A stretch of 7,615 nucleotides of DNA, taken from contig PBSW01000039.1 of assembly GCA_002726865.1 (NCBI GenBank), forward strand, positions 1 to 7,615, given 5' to 3'. Source of the stretch: Candidatus Bathyarchaeota archaeon. Its GTDB lineage: Archaea; Thermoproteota; Bathyarchaeia; TCS64. The position numbers and the translations under genes are program-made. Positions within the stretch are counted from its first letter, which is position 1. Each line of letters begins with the position of its first letter. The notes beneath the pieces were generated by a model. That model saw nothing but the letters and a program-made list of their open reading frames with translations, did no database searches and had not been told where the DNA came from. Shown piece by piece: positions 1 to 6,891 of the stretch.

Positions 1-759
1 AGGATCCGCACTTAGCACTATGTCTTCTTTCTCAAAATCTATGCTCACTCGATAGTCTTGATTCAGGAGAATTCCGAGGTCTGCTGCAGTTCTGTCAGAG
101 CCACCTCGCTCAAACGTCGTCTCAAGCCCCTCATTAGTTACGCCTATGTATCCTCCCATCACTGGGAGCTTTCCCTCCTCTAGACACACACTAATGGACT
201 CGGATCGTTTTCTTGACTCGTCCAGGAGGAAGTTAGCATTCTCAAAGTTTCTATCAGTGACTATAGGCCAATTTTCAAAGACAATATGTTCTCCAGGAAG
301 ATCACTACTGCGCATAGCGTAATCTAACGCAGCTATAGCAGTTAGCTCACCTGAATATGCCAATACACGAGCTCGATTTACATCAACAAATCTGCGGTTT
401 TCCATGGCCTGGTTGAGAGCGTGTTTGACCTTCTGAACATGCGAGTCCAGTACCTCTTTCATGAGAACTTTCCAAGGTTTTTTGATAAATGTCTCAATGA
501 TCTCTTGATAGGGATCAATAATTGGATCCAGTGGAACTGGATTAAGAGAAGCATAGTTCTCACCAATATCAGTGGCCACATCCGTTAATGAGACCTCATT
601 TCCTTCATAGATCGTTCTGGGAGCAGATACTACAATAACAGGGCCGGCATTAGTACTCCTTCTAATAGCCCGGATCCTCCTGATGATACGAGGGATACCT
701 GCTCCATTAACTCCTAGAGCACTTCCCCCAAACTTCACAACAATTAGGGATTTTCTCAT
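1..759 (-). CDS. Aspartate kinase (aspartokinase), catalytic domain, C-terminus cut by window start
   Basis: Would phosphorylate the beta-carboxylate of aspartate with ATP, the first step toward lysine, threonine and methionine, in the cytoplasm. The frame is open through base 1, giving 253 residues from the ATG at 759. Amino-acid-kinase motifs appear in family order: KFGGS at residues 9-13, a YSGEL segment at 135-139 (the usual SxGE motif), PIVTD at 165-169, PVMGGYIG at 199-206, the ATP/aspartate signature ERGGSDRTAA at 217-226 (usually GRGGSDTTA), and SADP at the window edge where the family has TADP. The regulatory ACT domains would lie beyond the window. I prefer the ATG at 759 because it puts IVVKFGG at the usual distance from the N-terminus and AAAGGAG lies upstream (773-779), although the 13-base spacing is long. 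An in-frame ATG at 783 would add eight basic residues. The gene follows the dehydrogenase gene by 33 bases, so probably the same operon. Catalytic identity is strong; a specialised paralogue is possible given the neighbours. Confidence 0.9.
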   Translation of the reverse strand, partial: MRKSLIVVKFGGSALGVNGAGIPRIIRRIRAIRRSTNAGPVIVVSAPRTIYEGNEVSLTDVATDIGENYASLNPVPLDPIIDPYQEIIETFIKKPWKVLMKEVLDSHVQKVKHALNQAMENRRFVDVNRARVLAYSGELTAIAALDYAMRSSDLPGEHIVFENWPIVTDRNFENANFLLDESRKRSESISVCLEEGKLPVMGGYIGVTNEGLETTFERGGSDRTAADLGILLNQDYRVSIDFEKEDIVLSADP

Positions 760-792
760 TGCTAGTTTTCTTCTCCTTTTCATAAGACAAAG

Positions 793-1728
793 TCATAGAT
801 CAAGATATATTGGCGATCCTGTACGGCTCGATATCAGAACGGCTTCTACTATTCTTGTTGCGTTCACGCCATCTTTTCCCGTCACTACTAAAGGTCGACC
901 TCTCTCGATCACCTCTACAAAGCTTTTCATCTCCAGCATCAAGGGTTCCTGCCAACCGAGACCCAACACTCTACTCCCGTTACTATCGGATATCTCGATC
1001 TGTTGTGACAGGAAATCGAGGTCAATAATTCCTTCTGTGCAAACTATACTAAGTTTTCTCACTTTCTTAGGAGTAACCCAGTTTGTAGCTATGAACGCGT
1101 TTCTTTCTCCCTGGAAACCAAGAATCATTGTCACAACATTTTCTTGTTCTCCACCTACACTGCTAGTCCTTGCAAAGACCATAGAGGGTTTACTACCGAA
1201 AAGCCAGCAGGCAGTGTCTATATCGTGAACAGAAGCATCTGGAACAATACCAATATTGTGTCTAACACTTGTCATTCTATTTTCCCGGTGAAATTCTAGA
1301 AGGATTGGCTTACCCAACTGGCCCGAATCAAGAATTTGTTTTGCTCCACTGACTGCAGGATTGAACCGCTCAATGAATCCAACAGTAAGAATAACATTCA
1401 TTCGTGCTGCCAGTTCTAATAGTTCTCTAGCTTCCACAGCCGAAGTGGTCAAGGGTTTTTCTACTAATGCATGCTTACCTCTCAGAATAGCTTCCTTCGC
1501 AACTTCATAGTGTAAAGAAGGAGGAGTACAGACGATAATTCCATCTATAGCTTCGGAATCAAGCATTTCTCCTATAGAATTGTATCCTCTTGTGTGATAT
1601 TTCTCCTGATACGTTTGGACCCTATCCGGATCGATATCGCAAAATGCCTGAAGAATGCCAAGTTCCTGTAGGACGCGGAGATAATTCTTACCCCACCCTC
1701 CGACTCCAACGATCCCTAGTTTCACCAA
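793..1728 (-). CDS. Gfo/Idh/MocA-family NAD(P)-dependent oxidoreductase, UDP-GlcNAc 3-dehydrogenase-like
   Basis: A 311-residue cytoplasmic dehydrogenase of normal family length. The N-terminal Rossmann fold has the nucleotide loop GVGGWG at residues 8-13, with D31 after strand two suggesting NAD preference. EKP at 90-92 carries the conserved lysine K91. GFIERFNPAV at 117-126 and D164...H168-D-x-D171 form the C-terminal catalytic and substrate region. The ERFNPAV and HDID strings are, from memory of the family, typical of archaeal and bacterial UDP-N-acetylglucosamine 3-dehydrogenases, which oxidise the sugar C3 hydroxyl ahead of transamination. Substrate is therefore inferred; family membership is seen. 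The start is TTG at 1728 with GTG as the very next codon; neither has a clear Shine-Dalgarno, while AATATATT lies about 25 bases upstream. The gene sits 55 bases after a UDP-sugar-dehydrogenase homologue and 33 bases before the aspartokinase. No aminotransferase or acetyltransferase partner is visible in the window. Confidence 0.85.
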   Translation of the reverse strand: MVKLGIVGVGGWGKNYLRVLQELGILQAFCDIDPDRVQTYQEKYHTRGYNSIGEMLDSEAIDGIIVCTPPSLHYEVAKEAILRGKHALVEKPLTTSAVEARELLELAARMNVILTVGFIERFNPAVSGAKQILDSGQLGKPILLEFHRENRMTSVRHNIGIVPDASVHDIDTACWLFGSKPSMVFARTSSVGGEQENVVTMILGFQGERNAFIATNWVTPKKVRKLSIVCTEGIIDLDFLSQQIEISDSNGSRVLGLGWQEPLMLEMKSFVEVIERGRPLVVTGKDGVNATRIVEAVLISSRTGSPIYLDL

Positions 1729-1748
1729 GGCGAACAGCTACGACTTTG

Positions 1749-1756
1749 AATATATT
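1749..1756 (-). promoter_or_regulatory. Possible internal TATA box before the Gfo/Idh/MocA gene
   Basis: AATATATT lies in the 55-base gap between two minus-strand genes, centred about 25 bases upstream of the TTG at 1728 and 28 upstream of the alternative GTG at 1725. That is the spacing expected for an archaeal TATA box serving a leaderless transcript, and the start has no convincing Shine-Dalgarno. It may be chance in AT-rich spacer, with the gene read only from the operon. Confidence 0.3.
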
Positions 1757-1783
1757 GCAACATCTGCAATAGCTACCTGTGTT

Positions 1784-2986
1784 CTAGTCAGATACTTCAC
1801 AAAGTAGATTTCCCTTTACGACAATTGTATCAATTTTAGCGTTGGCAGTGGGCATCATATGATCAATAGAGCGCTGATCATTCACTGAGCATGAGATGAT
1901 CACCGTTCCTTTATTTTCTGAAAAGATCTGGCCAGCAAACTTACTTGATTGCTCATTCCTATCTTGTACAGCTTGGATAACCATCACGTCGTTCACTAAA
2001 TCGCGCAGTCGGTGGAGGATGTTCTCCTGCATATTCATCTTCTCTCCTCTCATGGAATATCGATCAATCGACCAAGCAAGAATCACTCGAGTCTTACTGG
2101 CTCTAAGCTCATTCGTCTTTATAACGTCCCTTATTGTACCTACTAAATACCGGACATAGTCTTCCAGACACCGAGTTACACCAGATATTATATGCAACAA
2201 TGGTTCACCACTATCAAGAGATGTAGCAAATACACGAAGATCGTGTAGACCGTTAGCGAAGTCGTCAGGATATGTATCTGAATAATCTGCGAGCTTTTTG
2301 AATTTCATTCTATCATATGGATCATTTATCCTCTTATAGGCCTCCAACTCAGCCGCAATATGGCTCAGCCTCTGTGTGACTAATTTGGCATAATACTGCT
2401 CCGCTATTGCAACGGAACATACTTCTGAGGTATTAACGCCCACTAGCCCCAGCAACGACTTCTTTGATTTATCAAATGTTTGAAGGCTAGATCCAAATAC
2501 TGATGGTCTAGTTTCTCCCGGAAAAAAAGGTGCATAGGCATAGTGAAAGTCCTCCATTATTTTAAGTCCACTTACTTTTTCGATAAGCGCCACATTTGCT
2601 TCGCTTTCACCAATTCCAACTACTGGAAGGAAGAAGAAAATAGTCCCAGTAGAGATATGTTTAGCAACATCCTTTAGACGAGAGGATAACTCCGCTTTAC
2701 CTTCTTCTCCGCTTTTCCTGATCTTCGGAGCAAAGAAAATGCTACTGGCTTTGGAGATAGCTTCTTTCATTGGTATTAATGCCATAAGAGGCTCGTCTTC
2801 AAGAAGTGAAGCTACGTTGTGATATGTGGAGATTTGAGGACTTTGCATATCAGTAGCCATCTGAAGATTTTCGTCTATGATCATGGTAGAAAATCCCTGT
2901 GAAGAAAGGGCCTTGCCTACGGAGTAACCCTCCGTAGATAGGCCAAAGATTACCACCGGGTCTCGAGATCGCGTTTGATTTACCAA
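1784..2986 (-). CDS. Divergent UDP-glucose/UDP-sugar dehydrogenase homologue lacking the catalytic cysteine
   Basis: 400 residues, near the usual 400-450 of nucleotide-sugar dehydrogenases, and I see the family's three-part plan. Residues 11-40 form a Rossmann beta-alpha-beta (VVIFGLSTEG, acidic D38 after strand two). Residues 79-170 match the first-domain end, including AYAPFFPG at 150-157, where active enzymes have the SPERxxPG-like segment. Residues 190-290 correspond to the central helical dimerisation domain, and 297-392 to the UDP-binding C-terminal domain. The stretch 240-255 falls where active enzymes carry GGxCxPKD with the nucleophilic cysteine; here it reads NGLHD with no cysteine. 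The usual four-electron oxidation to a uronate is thus doubtful; a two-electron, regulatory or different reaction is possible. Similarity is remote and I align by eye. The TTG start is backed by GAGGT at 2992-2996, five bases upstream. First gene of the apparent operon. Confidence 0.6.
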   Translation of the reverse strand: MVNQTRSRDPVVIFGLSTEGYSVGKALSSQGFSTMIIDENLQMATDMQSPQISTYHNVASLLEDEPLMALIPMKEAISKASSIFFAPKIRKSGEEGKAELSSRLKDVAKHISTGTIFFFLPVVGIGESEANVALIEKVSGLKIMEDFHYAYAPFFPGETRPSVFGSSLQTFDKSKKSLLGLVGVNTSEVCSVAIAEQYYAKLVTQRLSHIAAELEAYKRINDPYDRMKFKKLADYSDTYPDDFANGLHDLRVFATSLDSGEPLLHIISGVTRCLEDYVRYLVGTIRDVIKTNELRASKTRVILAWSIDRYSMRGEKMNMQENILHRLRDLVNDVMVIQAVQDRNEQSSKFAGQIFSENKGTVIISCSVNDQRSIDHMMPTANAKIDTIVVKGNLLCEVSD

Positions 2987-2990
2987 TTTG

Positions 2991-3026
2991 TACCTCTAAT
3001 TCCTAGAAAGACAATATTTTGAGGTA
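2991..3026. repeat. Inverted repeat TACCTC-N24-GAGGTA
   Basis: Six-base perfect arms at 2991-2996 and 3021-3026 flank 24 AT-rich bases. Each arm contains a GAGGT lying five bases before a TTG on its own strand (2986 minus, 3031 plus). It can be read either as two ribosome binding sites of a divergent pair or as a dyad operator; arms this short could also be chance. Confidence 0.4.
2992..2996 (-). promoter_or_regulatory. Shine-Dalgarno deciding the TTG start of the UDP-sugar-dehydrogenase homologue
   Basis: GAGGT on the minus strand stands five bases before the TTG at 2986. This is what makes a TTG start credible, and it places the Rossmann strand close to the N-terminus as expected for the fold. 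The same pentamer appears mirrored on the plus strand at 3021-3025. Confidence 0.6.
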
Positions 3027-3030
3027 TCGA

Positions 3031-3273
3031 TTGTATTTCTCCAACGCTTACATCAGAATAGATAATAAGAAACTTGAGCTGGAACGAATAAAATCTGATC
3101 GAAATTCCGAGATCGAAAGTACACTCATCGGCGATCTCTTCACAGGACTCTTACAGCCTTCCATATCTGGCTTAGAATTTAAACTTGGTATCTTATTCCA
3201 TGATAGGGTATCCATTATACTCTATAAAGCAGCGGAATCCTTGATTTTTGTCCAAAGTTGTTCTCGGCACTAA
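3031..3273 (+). CDS. Possible small hypothetical protein, 80 residues
   Basis: I do not recognise this protein. The frame from the TTG at 3031 to TAA at 3273 encodes 80 residues with a charged N-terminal half (LELERIKSDR segment) and a more hydrophobic second half containing LGILFHDRVSIILY. There is no clear signal peptide, zinc motif or helix-turn-helix. What favours a gene is GAGGT at 3021-3025 with five-base spacing, the same arrangement as the divergent gene across the gap. Against it are the short length, lack of recognisable family and a location in what is otherwise spacer. The frame could be extended to a TTG at 3019, but that start lies upstream of the ribosome site. Confidence 0.25.
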   Translation: MYFSNAYIRIDNKKLELERIKSDRNSEIESTLIGDLFTGLLQPSISGLEFKLGILFHDRVSIILYKAAESLIFVQSCSRH

Positions 3274-3390
3274 GACTGCATTAAGCTGTTTGGTTAGCAC
3301 TGACAGCGCTATCTACTGAACGCATGTCCTGTGATTTCTGTCAAGTCAGAGGAAAGGACCTGATAAGGGACTTTTCGTAGATTGCCTATG
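3274..3390. other. Spacer downstream of the ABC permease gene
   Basis: No gene seen here. Together with the doubtful small frame before it, this makes a stretch of about 400 bases (2987-3390) without a confident gene. GTCCT at 3326-3330 can pair with AGGAC at 3355-3359, extended by TTTC/GAAA with a bulge, giving a weak hairpin 30-65 bases past the permease stop. No T-run follows on the minus strand, so I do not call a terminator. An AT-rich, TATA-like stretch on the minus strand near 3212-3229 could begin a long leader for the downstream operon; support is weak. Confidence 0.3.
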
Positions 3391-5088
3391 CTACATGCCA
3401 ATCTTTGCCTTAAAGACATACCGAGCTATCATCACTACGACCATCAACACCGACCCGTAAAGGATGACGGCAGCTGCAGTGAGACCAAGGTGTCCCGATG
3501 AGGTCCAGAAGTTCATGATAATGACCGGGAAGACGATTGTACCTGGGGCTACTAGTAGGACAGCAGCTCCCAGCTGACGATAAGATTGAATGAAGACAAA
3601 GATGAAGGTGTTGACTAATGCGTGCTTTAGTAACGGCATTGTTATTCTCATGAAAGCAGAAAGCCAAGGCGCTCCGGAAGTTCTCGCTGCTTCTTCTAGC
3701 TCACTGTGAATTTGAATGAGCGAATTGGTCATAGTTCTAACAGAGAAGGGGAGGAAAATGATTAGATAAGCCAGGACCAGGATCCAAATGGTTCCAGGGA
3801 GTCCCGTGGGTATTGATATGAAAGTCCAGAGGAGAGCAAGGGAGAAGACCATGCTAGGATAGACTATGGGTAGGGTACTGACTACTTCCATTACTCTCTT
3901 TCCACGTAGTTGGCTCTTGACGGAGATGTAAGCTATGATTGACGATACAAAGATCGAGAGTGACGCGGTCATTACCCCGAGCTTGACGCTCGTCCATGCA
4001 CCATCAATGATCATGGGGGTATCGAACGCCGTGAGGTAATGGTCGATGGTGAATTTTGTAACTGGACTGCCTCCAACCGCTATGATGCTGGCGGACCAAT
4101 AAGGAACAAAAGAGATAATCGTCATGATGGTGACGGGTAACCCCAGGGCCACGGCCACGTATAGCATAGCCGCGCCTAAGGCTACATAGCGCCATTTCCC
4201 AAGGTCGATCGGTTTCGGGCGGTAACCCTTTCCGGTTACGACTACGAAGGCGCGTAACCTATGGGTAGCCCTTAGATAAAGACCAACGACTATTGCACTC
4301 AGTACTAGAAAGACGACCGACTGAGCTGCTGCTAAACCGTACATCGGGGGAAGATTCAGGCGCATGGAATCGTAGACGGCGCTCATGTAAACCCAGACGC
4401 CGCCAGGCATGCCCAGAAAGACAGGCGTTTCGAAGGAGTGGATTCCCCCTATGAACATGAGGGAGCCTGTAGCTATAATGGCTGGCTTTAGGAGAGGAAA
4501 AGTTATTTTGGCCATTGTTCGCTTACCATTGGCCCCGGAAATACGTGCCGCTTCCTCCATGGAGGGGTCCATCGTGGCGAAAGCTCCAGAGAGGAGAAGA
4601 TAGGCTACAGGGACGAGAGCAAGCCCCTGGCTCCAGATCATGCCCCAGACAGAGAAGATGTTGAAATATGGTCCAGGCCCAAGTAACCAACCCAGGTATT
4701 GTATAGCGTAGAGATTGACGATACCTGCATTGGGACCGAGCAGGAAGATCCAGGCAAAATCGTTCATCATAGAGGGGAACATGAAACCCAGAAGCGGTAC
4801 GATATCGAGGAGTCGGCGGCCTGGTGTGTTGGTTCTATTGACGATCCAAGCAAAACCAGTAGCAATGGCAATAGTCATAACGGAAGAGCCTATTGCGTAG
4901 GTTAGAGTATTCCCAAGGAGCGCTAGGCTCCGGTGATCAGTAAAGGCCGCAATGATGTTTGCGTCGGTGAACTCACCGGCTCGTCCTGGAGCGCCAGTCC
5001 AGAACATTCCAAAGATCAGAAATCCTATGGGAACTATGACGAAAAAGCTAACGATCCCTGCAATCCCCAAGACGAGGGGGGAGACCAT
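3391..5088 (-). CDS. ABC importer permease, fused double-domain (FbpB-like, iron/thiamine/phosphonate import class)
   Basis: An integral membrane subunit that would form the whole translocation channel of an ABC importer, since two permease domains are fused. It is 565 residues from the ATG at 5088 (571 from a TTG at 5106). Numbering from the TTG, hydrophobic segments occur at about 9-35, 65-88, 102-124, 155-174, 208-235 and 257-278, then 307-335, 373-395, 410-430, 438-455, 497-530 and 541-562. The two cytoplasmic EAA loops that dock the ATPase are EEAARISGA at 184-192 and EEAARTSGA at 471-479, the hallmark of the binding-protein-dependent permease family. Fused pairs are usual in FbpB/ThiP/PhnU-type systems. 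No ATPase or solute-binding protein gene lies in the window. It diverges from the allantoinase-family gene, suggesting but not proving a ureide or nucleobase-derived substrate. I prefer the ATG at 5088 because a TATA-like element sits 26-34 bases upstream. Base composition looks richer in G+C than the genes at 1-2986. Confidence 0.85.
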   Translation of the reverse strand: MVSPLVLGIAGIVSFFVIVPIGFLIFGMFWTGAPGRAGEFTDANIIAAFTDHRSLALLGNTLTYAIGSSVMTIAIATGFAWIVNRTNTPGRRLLDIVPLLGFMFPSMMNDFAWIFLLGPNAGIVNLYAIQYLGWLLGPGPYFNIFSVWGMIWSQGLALVPVAYLLLSGAFATMDPSMEEAARISGANGKRTMAKITFPLLKPAIIATGSLMFIGGIHSFETPVFLGMPGGVWVYMSAVYDSMRLNLPPMYGLAAAQSVVFLVLSAIVVGLYLRATHRLRAFVVVTGKGYRPKPIDLGKWRYVALGAAMLYVAVALGLPVTIMTIISFVPYWSASIIAVGGSPVTKFTIDHYLTAFDTPMIIDGAWTSVKLGVMTASLSIFVSSIIAYISVKSQLRGKRVMEVVSTLPIVYPSMVFSLALLWTFISIPTGLPGTIWILVLAYLIIFLPFSVRTMTNSLIQIHSELEEAARTSGAPWLSAFMRITMPLLKHALVNTFIFVFIQSYRQLGAAVLLVAPGTIVFPVIIMNFWTSSGHLGLTAAAVILYGSVLMVVVMIARYVFKAKIGM

Positions 5089-5113
5089 GTGACTTTTCTC
5101 GGTCAAGGTCTAA

Positions 5114-5122
5114 CAATAAAAG
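5114..5122 (-). promoter_or_regulatory. Putative archaeal TATA box for the permease gene
   Basis: CTTTTATTG on the minus strand, preceded by the purine-rich GAAAGG that could serve as a BRE, is centred about 30 bases upstream of the ATG at 5088. The spacing suits a leaderless archaeal transcript, and there is no Shine-Dalgarno for that ATG. It is too close to the TTG at 5106 to serve it, so it also argues for the shorter protein. Confidence 0.45.
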
Positions 5123-5132
5123 CCTTTCATAG
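5123..5132 (+). promoter_or_regulatory. Putative archaeal TATA box for the amidohydrolase gene
   Basis: CCTTTCATAG follows the A-rich AATAAAAG (possible BRE) and is centred about 27 bases before the ATG at 5154, which lacks a Shine-Dalgarno. It abuts the divergent element at 5114-5122, so the two promoters would share the same footprint and could be controlled together. The box is a poor match to consensus. Confidence 0.35.
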
Positions 5133-5153
5133 TGATAGACTAGAGTCCGATAG

Positions 5154-6494
5154 ATGAGTCTCCTCATCCGTAATGGTATAGTAGCTTTCCCGCGTCATAC
5201 CTATCGAACCGATCTCCTCATAGACAATGGTCGGATCACCTCAATTTCATCACACCTAGAGTCCACTCATGCAGAACGTACAATAGATGCCCAAGGACTT
5301 CACGTCCTTCCAGGAATAATAGATGCTCACGTTCACTTTCGAGAGCCCGGTTTCGAATATCGAGAGGACTTTTCTACTGGATCCAAAGCGGCTGCAGCTG
5401 GTGGTGTAACATCGATCTTCGACATGCCTAATGGACGTCCATCAATTGATTCAGTTAAGACACTACGCGAGAAATTGAATAGAGTCGCATCAAAGAGCTA
5501 CGTGAACTTTGGCCTATATGCAATTGTGACTGACGAAAATCTCGGTGAACTTCAATCTCTAGCTAAAGAGGGCATCATAGGCTTCAAGATCTATATGGCC
5601 GAGTCGGCAGTGAAGACATCTGTTCCAGACGACGGTAATATCTTTGAAGCCATGAAGATCATCTCTTCTACAAAGAAGAGAATTTGCGTACATGCTGAGA
5701 ATAATGGTATCATCCAGTTTCGCGCGAAGAAGTTGCGCGGGTTGGGTAAGGATACTCCTGAAGTTCATTTGGAAGCAAGACCAAGCATTGCTGAGGCTGA
5801 GGCAATTAGCCGAGCAGTAATGTTTAGCTCAAACGCAGGATCTAGACTGCATATTTGTCACGTGAGCTCCCAGGAGGGCGTGCGTTTAGTAACAGAAGCT
5901 AAAGCACAACGTATTGATGTCACAGCTGAAACATGTCCTCACTATCTGACACTCAGCGATGGAGATCTAGCTGGAAAGGCTCACCTAGGGAAGATCAATC
6001 CACCAATCCGGTCTCGTGAGCACCAGAAGATGCTTTGGCAAGGGCTAAACAGCGGATCGATCGACATCGTGAGCAGCGATCACGCGCCGGTCGCACCGGA
6101 GGAGAAAGAAAAGAAAAGCGTGTGGGAAGCTCCCTCTGGTTTCGTAGGAGTGGAACTCTCAACTGCATTAATGCTGGATGCAGTGAACAAAGAAAAGCTC
6201 ACTTTGGATCGTTATGTGGAAGTTTCGTCAGCGAATCCAGCACGCGCGTTTGATCTTTATCCGAGAAAGGGTTCGATCCGCCTGGGAGCGGATGCTGACC
6301 TCACGATCGTAGATCTTCAAAAAGAATGGACCATTCAAAATACAGAACTTCATAGCAAGACTACAGTTTCTCCATATGATGGACTAAAGGTGAAGGGGTC
6401 CGTTATTTACACCATAGTTGATGGTTTTGTTGTCTATGAAGATGGGGAGGTCACGGGGCCACCAAGAGGCAAGTTTGTGAGTCCGACCCACTAG
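5154..6494 (+). CDS. Allantoinase / dihydroorotase-family cyclic amidohydrolase, probably allantoinase
   Basis: A cytoplasmic binuclear metal hydrolase that would open a cyclic ureide ring, most likely allantoin to allantoate in purine breakdown. It is 446 residues, the usual length. All ligands are visible: H59 and H61 in DAHVHFREPG, the carboxylated lysine K145 in GFKIYM, H180 in VHAEN, H236 in HICHVSS, and D309 in SSDHAP. ETCPHYL at 259-265 and SPYDG at 406-410 are allantoinase-type signatures; hydantoinases usually have ETCPQYL. KINPPIR at 280-286 and SDHAP also occur in archaeal dihydroorotases, so a dihydroorotase role cannot be ruled out. The C-terminal beta-sandwich (IRLGADADLTIVDL, near 375-388) is complete. 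The ATG at 5154 is the only start close to the beta-sandwich N-terminus. A molybdenum hydroxylase remnant of xanthine dehydrogenase type immediately downstream favours the purine-catabolic reading. Confidence 0.85.
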   Translation: MSLLIRNGIVAFPRHTYRTDLLIDNGRITSISSHLESTHAERTIDAQGLHVLPGIIDAHVHFREPGFEYREDFSTGSKAAAAGGVTSIFDMPNGRPSIDSVKTLREKLNRVASKSYVNFGLYAIVTDENLGELQSLAKEGIIGFKIYMAESAVKTSVPDDGNIFEAMKIISSTKKRICVHAENNGIIQFRAKKLRGLGKDTPEVHLEARPSIAEAEAISRAVMFSSNAGSRLHICHVSSQEGVRLVTEAKAQRIDVTAETCPHYLTLSDGDLAGKAHLGKINPPIRSREHQKMLWQGLNSGSIDIVSSDHAPVAPEEKEKKSVWEAPSGFVGVELSTALMLDAVNKEKLTLDRYVEVSSANPARAFDLYPRKGSIRLGADADLTIVDLQKEWTIQNTELHSKTTVSPYDGLKVKGSVIYTIVDGFVVYEDGEVTGPPRGKFVSPTH

Positions 6495-6610
6495 AAACTC
6501 TGTAAGCTAGTCAGCGTTGGTCTTCATAGCTTTGAATGATAAAGAAATGTCGAGTTCAGGATTTTGTGGTATTATGACAAGGTAAAAAATTACGGATGAT
6601 TCTTTGGATT
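6495..6610. other. Convergent spacer with a minus-strand T-run
   Basis: This 116-base gap separates the amidohydrolase stop from the stop of the minus-strand hydroxylase remnant. The A-run at 6584-6589 reads as six T on the minus strand, 22 bases past that stop, and could have been an archaeal T-rich terminator. I see no strong hairpin for either strand. Confidence 0.3.
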
Positions 6611-6850
6611 TTAGTTGTCCTTTTTCTTGACTAGGGCCTCTAAGACCCTCTCCGCAGTCAAGGGGATCAAAGAGACAGATGCCAATCGCATCATAGATCG
6701 CATTTGCTATTGTCGATGCGGTAGCCAACAAGAGCGCCTCACCTACACCTTTGGCCCCGAATGGACCGTCCTTGTATGTCCTCCGATCCCGATTACTATG
6801 ACTTGTGGATAGTTGGAAAGGTAGCTGTAGAACTGATTTAGTGAGAAGGG
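6611..6850 (-). pseudogene. C-terminal remnant of a xanthine dehydrogenase/CO-dehydrogenase-type molybdenum-binding subunit, two frameshifts
   Basis: Only the last ~80-85 of the 750 or more residues typical of this subunit can be read. Working along the minus strand, one frame gives YSYLSNYPQVIVIGIGGHT (about 6831-6775). A second gives KDGPFGAKGVGE then ATASTIANAIYDAIG (about 6773-6672), the hallmark cofactor-domain end containing the conserved GAKGVGE with its active-site glutamate. A third gives IPLTAERVLEALVKK followed by DN and TAA at 6611-6613, the usual family tail. Adding one base near 6773-6774 and one near 6665-6668 would join the three in the normal order. Upstream of about 6850-6874 nothing recognisable follows and the frame closes at a TGA. 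The intact enzyme would hydroxylate purines or aldehydes. Sequencing error could explain the shifts but not the missing main body of the gene. Confidence 0.75.
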
Positions 6851-6891
6851 AGCCGCGTTAGAAGAAGGACAGATTCACCTTCCTGTCCAGA

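Noticed and set aside
683..1228. Plus-strand open frame of 181 codons
   Set aside because: It is antisense to the Gfo/Idh/MocA gene and to the aspartokinase start, both of which carry clear family motifs; its translation shows no recognisable domain.
4004..4195. Short frames inside the permease gene on both strands
   Set aside because: They overlap a 565-residue membrane protein with intact EAA loops and have no start signals or family resemblance.
6507..6731. Minus-strand frame of 74 codons as an independent gene
   Set aside because: Its N-terminal part is the hydroxylase cofactor-domain end, and after the frameshift near 6667 the rest is out-of-frame readthrough.
6615..6812. Plus-strand frame with several cysteines as a missing ferredoxin domain for the CCG protein
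   Set aside because: The cysteines do not form a CxxCxxCxxxCP motif, the frame ends before the CCG frame opens, and the opposite strand explains the sequence as hydroxylase remnant.
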